From assembly GCA_034521465.1 (NCBI GenBank), contig JAXHMN010000008.1, positions 310,001 through 374,000 of the forward strand: 64,000 nucleotides of DNA. Direction: 5' to 3'. This DNA comes from SURF-28 sp034521465. GTDB taxonomy: Bacteria; Bacteroidota; Ignavibacteria; Ignavibacteriales; Melioribacteraceae. The notes under the pieces are model-generated. The model made no database searches, was not told the origin of the DNA, and saw only the letters and a program-made list of their open reading frames with translations. This document shows, piece by piece, positions 18,681-29,006 of this stretch. Positions within the stretch are counted from its first letter, which is position 1, and every line of letters begins with the position of its first letter. The position numbers and the translations under genes are program-made.

Positions 18681-21354
18681 GAGAACAATCTCAGATATAA
18701 CCGTACCGCCGCCCATCATTGCAGGCAGCTTGCTTTCGGTTTTCACAATTCTGTTTACCATCTTTTGTGATCCACAAAATTGTTTCACCGTTATCGTCTT
18801 CCATCGGTGCAATTTCTACTTTGTAAACATCATAAGCTAGCCCATTTATTTCAATTTCTTCTTCACCAACAACCGAAACAGCTAACGGTTTTACTTTACC
18901 ACCCATCATATCAAATTGTTCGATTTGAACTGAGTAATTTTCCGATAGTGGAAGAGAAGAAACAGCTAACTCGGTTCCGGCGCCATCTGTTAATACAGGA
19001 GAATCAACTTTAACATCAATCGGCATTTGTTGCGGACCGGCAGCAATCATTCCTTCAATTTTTTCATCTCCAAATTGAACATTGATTTTTGCCATTGCTT
19101 GTTTTGCATCTCTTTTTATTGGATGTAAATTCTGAATATCTAAATAAAGTGTATCCGCACCGGCCATCATCCCGGTAGCTTCATCAATAACCATTATTAC
19201 TTCTTCATCGTTCAAAGTTGTTTTTGATAATGTTCTACTCATATTCATATTCATTTGTTGACCACGGGCATCAATGGTAATCAAGTAATTTGATTCATCC
19301 ATGTTAATTTTGGAAGCATCAAACTCACTTACTTTTTCTACGCTGGTTGTTTTCTTTTCGGGAAGTGTAACTGTTTCGATATCAACCATTATTTCATTGT
19401 ATCGCTTTTCAATTTCATCTCTAAGATCTTCTTGATATCTTCCGCCAAGATGATCGGCAAAGAATTTTTCCATCGCATAAAACATTGCTAAACGATTTTC
19501 CAATCCGGCAAAACCATGTCCCTCATCTTCGGCAAGCATATACTCAACATCTCTTCCGAGATCACGCATTGCAACAACAATTTGATCAGATTCTGCTACT
19601 TTTACTCTAGGATCATTTGCCCCTTGAACTACGAACAATGGTTTTTCTATGTTCTCCGCATAGTTCAAAGGAGATTGTTCTTCTAACATTTTCAACTCTT
19701 CCGGATCATCCATATCACCAACTCTTACATCAAAGATTTTTTTCATCGGAGCCCAATAAGGTGGGATTGAATTTAATAATGTGATAATGTTTGACGGACC
19801 AACGATATCAAATCCGGCTGCATATAATTCGGGTGTAAATGCAAGTCCCGCTAATGTTGCATAGCCGCCATATGAACCGCCGGCAATTGCAATTTTTTCG
19901 GGATCGGCAATGCCTTCTTCAATCAACCAATCAACAGCATCCGAGATATCGTGCTGCATTGCGCCTGTTCCCCACTCTTTGTTACCGGCATTCAAAAATT
20001 CTTTACCATATCCGGTTGAACCTCTGAAGTTTGGCTGCAGTACTGCATAACCTCTGTTGGCTAAAAATTGTGCAACAGCGTCATAGCCCCAATAATCACG
20101 CGCCCATGGACCACCGTGGATAAAAAGTACAGTCGGTAAATTCTCTGATGGAATACCTTTCGGAACTGTTAAGTAAGCCGGAATTTCCATTCCGTCGCGT
20201 GCTTCATATCTAACAGGTTTCATCGTTGCTAAATGCTCGGTTGGTAATTCGGGATTAGAGTTGTACAGCAATTCCACATCTCCGCTTTCTCTATCAAAAA
20301 CATAAACAGAACCCGGATCAACATCACGGGAAACAGAGACTATCCAAATTTGTTCATCTTCTGTTGTAGATCGAATTGAAACTTCTCCCTCGGGTAACTG
20401 CTCTTTTAGTTTGTTATACTCTTCTTCAAATTCCTTGTTCTTAAAATAGATTCTTCTTTTATCGCCGACATAACTCGTATATATCAGCTCGTTAGTGACA
20501 TCAGAAAAATATGCTCCGCCAAAATCAACTTCATCAAGCGGGTCTTTTTCGACAAACTCAATTGAATCGTCTTCCAAGTTATAAAGCATCAATTGTGTTT
20601 TATCTAAATCCTCACCTTTATTAGTAATCAAATAAAAGCTGTTACCATCGGGTGTGAATCTTAATGGTGAAGCTGATTCTTCGTTACCAACACTGTAAAT
20701 TTGGACTAACTCATCACCTTCAATTTTTAGAATTTCGCTTCCGCCATCCGGCAGCATACGTATTCCCAATCTCAAATTGCCATCGAGATCAACTGACCAA
20801 CTAACTACGTTCTGTTCATTCTGCCATAGCAATTCTCTGCTCCCATCAGTTAAATCAAGTCTGTAAACATCATGCAATTGTGGATTGCGATCATTCAAAC
20901 CAATGACAATTTTATTAGGAGTTTTTTGAGGAACTGCGTAAATCTGAGCTCTTACATCTTCATACGGTGTTAAATCTCTTGCTTCCGGCACCGGATCACC
21001 TTCGGCGGTTGGATCAACAGAATAAACTCTGAAGTTTTCATCGCCGCCTTTGTCTTGGACAAACAAAACATACTTGCTGTCAACCGACCAAAAATATCCG
21101 CGTACCGGTCGCGTTGAATCTGCGGTTAAAGGACGAGCATTTTCAAATGGCTCATCAAACTTTTTCACCCAAATATTTCTAACGTTGTTATAAGGTTTTA
21201 TGAATGTGATATACTCACCGTTGGGCGAGATTTGAGCACCGGAAATTTCAGGATCGCCAAAGAATATTTCCCTATCAATTAATGGCGGAAGTTGAGCAAA
21301 TAGTTGTGCGGCATAGACCGTGACCAAGAATAAAATCAGTTTTAAGTTTTTCAT
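18675..21354 (-). CDS. Secreted S9-family (prolyl-oligopeptidase-type) serine peptidase, C-terminal frameshift
   Basis: A signal peptide (about 19 residues ending LFA) is followed by a WD/PD40-like beta-propeller (about 30-390) and an alpha/beta-hydrolase domain. The nucleophile Ser is in AIAGGSYGGYATL near residue 490, the Asp in VVQGANDPRV near 575 and the His in EDEGHGFAG near 607. About 230 further residues form a C-terminal domain of unknown role. The frame slips after ITKDGKQ (about 18760); the other frame gives KLPAMMGGGTVISEIVLE with TAA at 18675-18677. Likely a periplasmic or secreted oligopeptide-degrading enzyme, together with the C69 peptidase and AbgT transporter nearby. Confidence 0.9.
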
Positions 21355-21585
21355 TTATTATTCCCTCCTCTTTGAGTTAACCCTTAGTAGAATTTAGAAT
21401 TGAAGTATTAAATATATCTGAATTATTTACAAAATGAAAAATCACCTCACATTCTTAATAAGACATTTTCTCTAAATAGTAAAAATTTTTCACCGGTTCA
21501 TTAACCGATTTTTCCCAAAAACAAATCTCTAATTATTATTTTACCAACCAATTTTTAATGAATTAAAAACTAAAGCAGGTGAATC

Positions 21586-23421
21586 GTGAAAAAACAATTT
21601 CTTTTATTTTTGGTAGGATTTTTATTCGTGGCAGTAAGCAGCATCCACCCTTGTACAAATTTTATAGTAACTAAAGGAGCATCAACAGACGGCTCCGTTC
21701 ATATTTGTTATACCGCAGATTCATACGGATTTTATGGCGAGTTGTATCACTTCCCGCAGCAAAATATCCCGAAGGCGCAATGCTCGATGTTTATGAATGG
21801 GATACCGGTAAATTTCTCGGTCAAATTAAACAAGCGCGTGAAACATACAACGTAATTGGTAATATGAACGAACATCAAGTAGTTATTGGCGAAACAACTT
21901 TCGGCGGCAGATCTGAATTACGAAATAAGGAAGGAATAATAGATTATGGAAGTTTGATGTACATAACTTTGCAGCGAGCAAAAACAGCACGTGAAGCAAT
22001 AGATATAATGACAAGCTTAGTTGATGAATACGGTTATTATAGTTCCGGCGAATCTTTCTCGATCGGTGATGCAAATGAAGCATGGATTTTAGAAATGATA
22101 GGGAAAGGTGAAGGCAACAAAGGAACCGTTTGGGCTGCAGTCAAGAATTCCGGACGGCTACGTTTCCGGACATGCAAACCAAGCTCGAATAACAAAAATA
22201 AAATTGGATGATCCTGAAAATTATCTTTACTCGCCGGACGTAATTTCATTTGCCCGCGAAAAAGGTTATTTCACAGGTGATGATTCTGAATTTAATTTTT
22301 CTGATGCTTACGCGCCTTTAGATTTTGGCGGAATAAGATTTTGTGATGCTCGCGTTTGGTCGCTTTTCAGAAGAGTGAACAACGATATGGATAAATATCT
22401 TCCCTATATAAAAGGTGAATCAGTAGAAAGAATGCCGCTCTATGTAAAACCGGATAACAAAATTTCTACGCACGATGTAATGCACTTGATGAGAGATCAT
22501 TACCAAGGAACAGAATTAGATATGACAAAAGGAATTGCAGCCGGAGTTTACGATATGCCTTACCGTTGGCGTCCGCTTACGTGGGAATTTGAAGATGAAC
22601 GTTATTTCCACGAACGTCCTATCTCAACTCCGCAAACTGCCTGGTCTTTTGTTAGTCAAGCTAGATCGGATTTACCGCGTGAAATTGGCGGAGTTTTATG
22701 GTACGGTGTTGATGATACATACTTCACTGTTTACGTTCCGATGTATGCTGCAATTACAAAAGCACCGCACAATTATGGCGAAGGTGTTGCATCACTTTCC
22801 GAGTTTAGCTGGGATTCTGCGTTTTGGGTTTTCAATTTTGTATCCAACTTTTCGTACCCAAAATTTTCTATTGTAATTGATGACGTTCAAAACGTTCAAA
22901 ATGAATTGGAAGGAAAGTTTCTCTCCCGCCAAGCGGCAGTTGAAGATGCTGCACTTTCACACTATCAAAATTCGCCCGGCAAAGCTGTTGATTATTTAAC
23001 AAATTATACGAATGAAATGGCTGATTTAACAATAAAACGATGGAAAAAACTTGGCGAAGATTTAGTACTTAATTACATCGACGGTATTGCAAAGAATGAA
23101 TATTACAGACCTAAGAACGTTGGGTACCCGGATGAATTCAAAAAGATCATAGTTGAAGAAAGCGGCGATAAATTAAAAATGAAAAAACTTTCCATCGAGA
23201 TTGAGCAAGAATATATCACTGCAAAACAAAATGCTGAAGAACTTTTAAATGATAAAAAATATACCGAAGCAAAAGAGTCATTTGAAAAATTACTTGAATT
23301 GAAACCGGATGATGAATTTGCTAAAAAACAAATTGAATTGATCGATGAAACTCTTGCAAAAATTGATGAATTGCATAACGAGAAGTTTAATTCAAAGTCT
23401 TCCGAACTAATTAGTCATTAG
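21586..23421 (+). CDS. Secreted C69-family dipeptidase-like protein, frameshifted
   Basis: A GTG start gives a signal peptide after which the mature protein begins near PCTNFIVTKGAS. The Cys is the expected N-terminal nucleophile of the Ntn-hydrolase family C69 (PepD). Further family blocks are IGETTFGGR, GDANEAWILEM and DGYVSGHANQARI. Frame changes occur near 21775 and 22145; otherwise about 611 residues. The last 80 residues (ITAKQNAEELLNDKKYTEAKESF) resemble a TPR-like helical tail. Role: hydrolysis of dipeptides or N-acyl amino acids in the cell envelope (inferred from family). A strong terminator follows. Confidence 0.86.
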
Positions 23422-23432
23422 TTTTAGAATAA

Positions 23433-23465
23433 AGATTCCCGCAATTTTGAAAATTGCGGGAATCT
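23433..23465. terminator. Bidirectional terminator hairpin, 15-bp perfect stem
   Basis: AGATTCCCGCAATTT (23433-23447) pairs with AAATTGCGGGAATCT (23451-23465) across a TGA loop, between the convergent C69 peptidase and AbgT transporter genes. Confidence 0.9.
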
Positions 23466-23478
23466 GAAATAATAGTTA

Positions 23479-25001
23479 TTAAGGAGTGAAGTACAACGGG
23501 GCATCCGGACCAACAGGCAACTCTAACAACATCCAAATTATCATCATCGGAATTCTAACCAGCGCAAAAACAATCGCAAATGGAAGCATTGCCGAAATGA
23601 TAGTTCCCAATCCAATATTCTTCACATATTTTTGTGCAAATACAATTACAATCGGGAAGTAAGGTAGAAGCGGAGTCAGAATGTTCGTATAAGAATCACC
23701 GATTCTGTAAGCAGCTTGAGTTAGTTCGGAGAATAACCCATCAACATTAACATAGGTACAAATATCGGCGCCATGATAGCCCATTTTGCCGAAGCACTTC
23801 CTATTAAAATATTTATAAATGACGATACAAGAATGAAAGCAATTATTAAAGGAATACCCGAAAAACCAATTGACTTAAGAGTATCGGCACCACTTACCGC
23901 AACAATTAATCCTAAGTTCGACCAATTAAAATAAGCAACAAACTGAGCAGCAACAAAAGCAAGAACGATATAACCGCCCATACTAGCCATTGTTTCCGCC
24001 GTCATATCCGCAGCATCTTTATCCCCTTTTATTGACTTAGTTATAATTCCATAAACTAATCCGGCAATAAAAAAGATCACGAACATTAGAGGAACTATAC
24101 TAACGAAAAATGGTTGAAGACCGCCATCTGCATCTCTTAAAATTCCGTCTTCGGGAAGCACCATCCAAAGCATAACGATGATACTCAATAACATTACAAC
24201 ACCGGTCCATCGTAAACCTTTTTTCTCTAACGGTGTTATTTCATCGGGAGTTTCTTCCAGATCATCGTGCGCTTCGTATTTTCCTAATCTCGGTTCGAGA
24301 ATTTTTTCGGTAACCCAAGTTCCGGCAATACCTACAATCGGAACCGAAGCAGCCATCAAATAATAATTTGCTGTTGCGTCAACAATATAAGTCGGATCAA
24401 TAATTCTTGCAGCCGGTTGAGTAAAAGCAGCTAGAAGCGGATCGAGACCGGTTAAGAAAATGTTAGCACCAAAACCACCGGAGACACCGGCAAACGCAGC
24501 AGCTAATCCGGCAATCGGATGCCTTCCCATTCCATAAAAAATTGCAGCACCAAGTGGAATTAAAACCACATAACCTGCATCAGCGGCAATACTTGAAAGC
24601 ATACCGGCAGTAACAATTGAAAATGTTATTAATCCTGAGGGAACAGACTTAACAAATGCTCTCAACGCAACCGCAATTAAACCGGATCTTTCGGTAACAC
24701 CTATTCCAAGCATAACAACTAACACCAAACCCAATGGAGGGAAATCCGTAAAAACCGTAACCATCTCTGTAAAAATTCTTTGAATACCTTCGGCGCTCAG
24801 AAGATTAACCGCTTTAATCGTTTCACCTGTTCCAGGGTGAGTAGCTTCAATTCCTATCATCGATGCAATTGCCGAAGCAACCAAAACAATAACTACGAGT
24901 ATCGCAAAAAGTGTAACCGGTTGAGGTAATTTATTTCCTGCCTTTTCTACCTTATCGAGAACTTTTTGAAAGAATCCCTCTTTGTTTTTATTTTCTTCCA
25001 T
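23479..25001 (-). CDS. AbgT-family transporter, one frameshift
   Basis: Integral membrane protein of about 507 residues with about a dozen hydrophobic helices. It shows the AbgT family features PQPVTLFAILVVIVL at the N terminus, SSIAADAGYVVLIPLGA near residue 140, AGVSGGFGANIFLTGLDP near 172 and SASAKWAIMAPIFVPM near 405. A shift near 23745 joins LMLMGY to the remaining helices. Characterised members import p-aminobenzoyl-glutamate or export sulfonamides; substrate uncertain here. Its proximity to secreted peptidases would suit uptake of amide breakdown products. Confidence 0.88.
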
Positions 25002-25094
25002 TCTCTCCTCTTAGTTTATTGAATAAATTCAGAATTAAATTGCGGTTAAAATAGCGGTTTGAATTGTGAGATACAAAAATAATTGGTTACAGCT

Positions 25095-25128
25095 ATAAAA
25101 AAGGCGCCCACAAAAGGCGCCTCAAAAA
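25095..25128 (-). terminator. Terminator of the split-Soret cytochrome operon
   Basis: GGCGCC (25116-25121) and GGCGCC (25103-25108) pair around a seven-base loop and continue in minus sense into TTTTTTATAG. A second hairpin, AGAGACTTGAT (25141-25151) with ATCGAGTCTCT (25174-25184), lies between it and the gene end. Confidence 0.85.
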
Positions 25129-25199
25129 AAATACTAACGTAGAGACTTGATTAACCTGTCCGTCTCAGACGTGATCGAGTCTCTGCAAATTATCTGAGT

Positions 25200-26310
25200 T
25201 TACTTCAACAAATTCATCTTGATAGTTTTCATGAAGTTACCGGCAGTTAATCTTGCAAAGTAAATTCCGCTTGCAGCTTTTCCACCGAGTGCGTCAGTTG
25301 CATTCCATGTAGCTTGATAGTTACCAGGTTGATAAACTTGAGAATCTACTAATGTTTTTACCAATCTGCCTTGAATGTCGTAAACTTCTAAAGTAACCTT
25401 AGCTTGTTTTGGAACTGCGAACCTGATATTTGTAGATGGGTTAAATGGATTTGGATAGTTTTGTTCTAATTTATAATCCATTGCCAATCCGCCTCTGTCT
25501 TCAACTGCTGAAGTACCGTCATGAGGATCACCGTGGCAGCTTACACAGTTCATCTTTGTCATAACATTATGGAACATTGCAGCGCCGTGACAATTGAGAC
25601 ATTCGGTAAGTTCTTCGGGATCCGTGTAAGTAGGTGTAAAAGTACCGGCAAAGTGAGCGTTAAGTAATTCGGCAACCTTAGCAGCGGTATCACCGGTTAC
25701 TCTCGCACATCTTTCTTTTTCTTTCAATATCGCTGACTTTTTTACCTGACTCAACACACCATTCCGTTACTGAAATGTGGCAAAGTGGACTACCGGAAAT
25801 ACTCTGAGCTAAATTTCCCTCATAATTCTTTGTTTCGTAATCAAATGCATTCGCAGCATCTGTAGGGAGTTCTGTTGAACAATACCATCCCCATAATTCT
25901 GTGATGAGGGGATCTGAATCTGCCTTACCAACTACAGCGCTTATTACAGCAGCTCCGCCGTTCGGGGTGCCGCATAATGAACCCCAGCCAACTCCGCCGC
26001 CTCTGCCGAATAACATAATCTCCATTGGAATATTTGTCCAAGGTTCACCAATTTTTTCAGCTAATAAATCAGTAAAAGTACCAAATACACCCGAGCAGCA
26101 ATCTTTTCCATTCCAATATAAATAATGTCCTTTTGCCCTTGCTTCATCCGGTGTAATTGATGTGTCATATGGCAAAGGCCATTCAGCCGTTGTGTTAGCA
26201 ATTAGTTTACTTCCTGAAAATGCATTCAAACCTGCAACGCCGACTGCAGCACCAACAGCATACTTTGAAGTGTTAGTTAGAAACTGTTTCCTTGTCTGTT
26301 TTTCGCTCAT
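25200..26310 (-). CDS. Split-Soret-type cytochrome c with a C-terminal secretion/sorting domain, one frameshift
   Basis: The N terminus is a Tat-like signal (RKQFL rather than RR, then a hydrophobic run). A C-GCAxxG-C-C-like domain follows, with DCCSGVFGTFTDLL, GRGGGVGWGSLCG and LWGWYCSTELP, matching split-Soret cytochrome c from memory of the family. After a shift near 25735 come CLNCH and CVSCH, two c-type heme sites. The last 85 residues start YPNPFNPSTNIRF and end GNFMKTIKMNLLK, the type IX-style sorting domain. About 370 residues. It overlaps the small repeat protein gene (ATGA) and is expected to be driven by the sigma-54 promoter at 26774. Function: periplasmic or surface electron transfer, inferred. 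Confidence 0.84.
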
Positions 26311-26759
26311 AATAACTCCTGGTTAGTTTTTGTTGTTACCCTGTTAATAATATTTATTATTTCTTTTATTGATGAATGATTTTTATTTTCAGGCGAGACT
26401 TTGGAGAGGTAATCAACTGAAACTTTTTTATCGCAATACAGCCAAAGAATACCCAGTTTTATGTTTTGGTCGTCAGTACTTTCTGATTTCATATCATTAA
26501 TTACGGTTTCAATAATTTCCGGACAAGGGAAGTCATCTCTGGCAAGATCGGTATCAATTATAGTTTCAACATTTTGTTTTACCAAAGAATAAAAACTACT
26601 GAAAGCTTTCTCAGTTTGACCGGTCTGTAAATAACAAATAATAAGTTTTTTGAGGACAGATAGATTAGTAGGGTATTTATAGTATTCGTTCTCCAATTCT
26701 GCACAAGCATCCGAATACCTGCGAGCCAAAAAGAATTGATTTCCCAACATTTCACTCAT
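26307..26759 (-). CDS. Small helical-repeat (TPR-like) protein, paralogue of the one at 48036
   Basis: About 150 residues of paired helices (MSEMLGNQFFLARRYSDAC, then LIICYLQTGQTEKAFSSFYSLV) plus a conserved CPEI motif. The paralogue at 48036-48488 shares MSEMLGNQ, FLxRR, LIxCY, FxxFYxL and CPEI. I prefer the ATG at 26759 over upstream starts (26768, 26822) because the sigma-54 promoter predicts transcription beginning near 26763. No named family is recognised. It is coupled by ATGA to the split-Soret cytochrome gene and lies after a sigma-54 activator, so a role in cytochrome assembly, secretion or sensing is plausible. Confidence 0.78.
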   Translation of the reverse strand: MSEMLGNQFFLARRYSDACAELENEYYKYPTNLSVLKKLIICYLQTGQTEKAFSSFYSLVKQNVETIIDTDLARDDFPCPEIIETVINDMKSESTDDQNIKLGILWLYCDKKVSVDYLSKVSPENKNHSSIKEIINIINRVTTKTNQELL

Positions 26760-26773
26760 AGTGTCCATCGTGT

Positions 26774-26789
26774 TGCAAAAGCCATGCCT
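26774..26789 (-). promoter_or_regulatory. Sigma-54 (-24/-12) promoter
   Basis: The minus strand reads AGGCATGGCTTTTGCA, with the invariant GG and GC exactly ten bases apart (consensus TGGCACGnnnnTTGCA). The predicted start is near 26763, only about four bases before the ATG at 26759. The same geometry occurs at 48503-48518. Confidence 0.85.
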
Positions 26790-26842
26790 TAAATAGAGTT
26801 TTTTTTCTCGATTTATTTGCACTTTTTTATTTTAACGCGATG

Positions 26843-26931
26843 CAACACTTTACAACAGTGAGTGAAATACGTGGGTTTATGTGAGATTATGGAAGAATGA
26901 AACAATTTGCATCACTACAACACTTTGCAAC
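26843..26931 (-). promoter_or_regulatory. Putative upstream activator sites (two direct repeats)
   Basis: CAACACTTTACAAC (26843-26856) and CAACACTTTGCAAC (26918-26931) are 14-bp direct repeats with one mismatch, 75 bp apart (about seven helical turns), between the activator gene and the sigma-54 promoter. This is the usual place for enhancer-binding protein sites. Confidence 0.68.
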
Positions 26932-26932
26932 G

Positions 26933-28255
26933 CTATTGTGAATTGATTGTTTTCAATCTTCTGTGAATTGTACTGCGGTCAACGCCTAGAATTTTAGCAA
27001 CTTTGGTTTTGTTCCAGTGGTTTTTTCTTAAAAGGGTTAGTAATTCTTGCGCGCGATCATCGATTTCGATTTGTCGGAGATCAAGTTTTTCGCTGCATTC
27101 TTTTTCTGGTCTGATGTGTGGAGGCAAACAACATAAACAGACTGAGTCTGTTCCTTTGGTTCGTACAAATGAATACTCAATAGCATTCTCCAATTCTCTT
27201 ACGTTTCCCGGCCACGAGTAATTCATCAAAATGTCAGCGGCATCCGGATCGATACTTTTTATTTTCTTATTATATTTTTGGGAAAATTTGCTGACAAAAT
27301 ATTCCGCTATGTGAAGAATATCCGCACCTCTATCTCGTAAAGGGGGAAGCTCAATAGGTATTACATTTAAACGATAATATAAATCTTCTCTAAAATTTTT
27401 CTTTTGTATTTCTTCTTCAAGATTTTTATTTGTTGCGGCAATTACCCTTACATCTACTTGGCGGGTTTTTGATTCACCCACTCTTTCAAAAGTCCCCTCT
27501 TGAAGAATACGAAGAAGCTGAGTTTGCATATTGAAAGGCATTTCACAAATCTCATCAAGGAAAATTGTTCCACCATCGGCTAACTCGAAACGACCAATTC
27601 TATCTTTTGAGGCATCGGTAAATGCGCCTTTAACGTGTCCAAAAAGTTCGCTTGCTAAAAGTTGTTCAGGCAACACAGCACAATTTATTTTAACAAAAGG
27701 TTTATTTGCTCTACCGCTTTTTGCAACAATTGCATTTGCAACCAGTTCTTTACCCGATCCGGTCTCACCACTGATGAGTACGGAAACTTCTGTATCAGCT
27801 ATTTCTTCAATAGTTTGATAAACTTCAAGCATCGGAGGTGAATTTCCAACTATCCCGTTAAAGTGATTCTTGTTATCTAAAAGTTTTTCTAAGTTTTTAA
27901 TTTGTGAATCATCACGGAAAGAAATAATGCCGCCAATTGGATTTCCGTCATCGTCATTGAACACCGCCGTATTCACTTTAACCGGAAATGGAGTACCATC
28001 GCTTCTGGTATAGTGTAATTCAAGATCATAAATGTTGTTACCGGTTTTAATTACTTCGGAAATTGGGCAGGCAAATTGACAAATGTCTGATTCACAAAAA
28101 TTCTTACAAACCGAACCTATTATTTCTTGCTTTGAAGCACCGAGTAGCTTTTCCGTAGCTTTGTTAACAAAGGTTATCTTAAACTCTTTATCAACAACAA
28201 TTACTCCTTCGGCAAGCTGATCAAGTATGTACTGGCTGTATTTTTTGAGTATCAT
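26933..28255 (-). CDS. Sigma-54-dependent activator with Cys-bearing PAS domain (module 1)
   Basis: 440 residues: PAS domain (about 1-125), AAA+ sigma-54 interaction domain (about 135-360) and Fis-type HTH (about 400-440, NKTKVAKILGVDRSTIHRRL). Walker A is GETGSGKE, Walker B GGTIFLDEI, and the sigma-54 contact loop reads GAFTDA instead of GAFTGA. The PAS domain holds four cysteines spaced C-x3-C-x4-C-x3-C followed by PI, suggesting metal, Fe-S or redox sensing. No receiver domain, so it is probably a one-component sensor. It is followed by its likely targets and has a paralogue at 48663-49967. Confidence 0.93.
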   Translation of the reverse strand: MILKKYSQYILDQLAEGVIVVDKEFKITFVNKATEKLLGASKQEIIGSVCKNFCESDICQFACPISEVIKTGNNIYDLELHYTRSDGTPFPVKVNTAVFNDDDGNPIGGIISFRDDSQIKNLEKLLDNKNHFNGIVGNSPPMLEVYQTIEEIADTEVSVLISGETGSGKELVANAIVAKSGRANKPFVKINCAVLPEQLLASELFGHVKGAFTDASKDRIGRFELADGGTIFLDEICEMPFNMQTQLLRILQEGTFERVGESKTRQVDVRVIAATNKNLEEEIQKKNFREDLYYRLNVIPIELPPLRDRGADILHIAEYFVSKFSQKYNKKIKSIDPDAADILMNYSWPGNVRELENAIEYSFVRTKGTDSVCLCCLPPHIRPEKECSEKLDLRQIEIDDRAQELLTLLRKNHWNKTKVAKILGVDRSTIHRRLKTINSQ

Positions 28256-28413
28256 GGACAGAACCTCAGTTGCTTAATAAAATTACTCAAAAAAGATTAA
28301 TATCTCCAGATATATATTATTTTTCAACAATCATTCCAAGTAAAATAAGATATCCCGGTTTACATAAAGTACCGTTAGATAGAATAATACAGCCGATGAT
28401 CAGACTAATGATT

Positions 28414-28929
28414 TCAAATAGTTTCGTGGACTTCAAAATCTTGTTGACTATATAACACCATCCTTATGCTTTTAACGGATTTTAAATTACCGGTCATCTC
28501 CACTAGAGTTCGCAATGCAATTTCCGCGGCCGGTTTAATGGGATAACCAAATGCCCCTGTTGAAATTGCCGGAAATGCGACTGAGTCAAGCCCCTTTTCC
28601 TCGGCAACTTTGAGAGAATTTAGATAACAATTTTGAAGCAGTTTGTCTTCAGGTTTGTCAATACCATAGATTGGACCAAGAGTATGGATAACAAAAGGAT
28701 TTGGGAGATTGAATCCTTCGGTAATAACTGCTTCTCCCGGGCTTATAGGAGCTAATGGTCGGCACGCCTTCGCAAGTTCAGGACCAGCGGCGCTATGAAT
28801 AGCGCCGGCAACTCCACCGCCGGGCATCAGTTCGGCATTTGCCGCGTTTACAACAGCTTTGCAATCAGGTTGGTTTGTGATATCGCCCGTTATTAATTCA
28901 ATGTTTACTCCGTTTAATTCCTTCTTCAT
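28414..28929 (-). CDS. Macro-domain protein (ADP-ribose / O-acetyl-ADP-ribose deacetylase type)
   Basis: 171 residues with the macro-domain signatures ITGDIT, VVNAANAELMPGGGVAGAIH and a C-terminal FPAISTGAFGYP. This arrangement is typical of the YmdB/MacroD class, which hydrolyses O-acetyl-ADP-ribose or removes mono-ADP-ribose. I chose the ATG at 28929 because AGGAGTAATT precedes it; the frame is open to 28959. It lies upstream of the module 1 activator on the same strand, with a 158-base gap in which I see no gene. Confidence 0.92.
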   Translation of the reverse strand: MKKELNGVNIELITGDITNQPDCKAVVNAANAELMPGGGVAGAIHSAAGPELAKACRPLAPISPGEAVITEGFNLPNPFVIHTLGPIYGIDKPEDKLLQNCYLNSLKVAEEKGLDSVAFPAISTGAFGYPIKPAAEIALRTLVEMTGNLKSVKSIRMVLYSQQDFEVHETI

Positions 28930-29006
28930 AATTACTCCTCCATCATTTTCATTTGTCAATCAATTTGCAATGAAACTTAAGCTGTAATGAAACTTAAGAA
29001 ATTGAG

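Noticed and set aside
26307..26822. Longer start (ATG 26768 or the frame opening at 26822) for the small repeat protein
   Set aside because: These starts lie upstream of the transcription start predicted by the -24/-12 promoter at 26774-26789, and the paralogue at 48036 aligns from the ATG equivalent to 26759.
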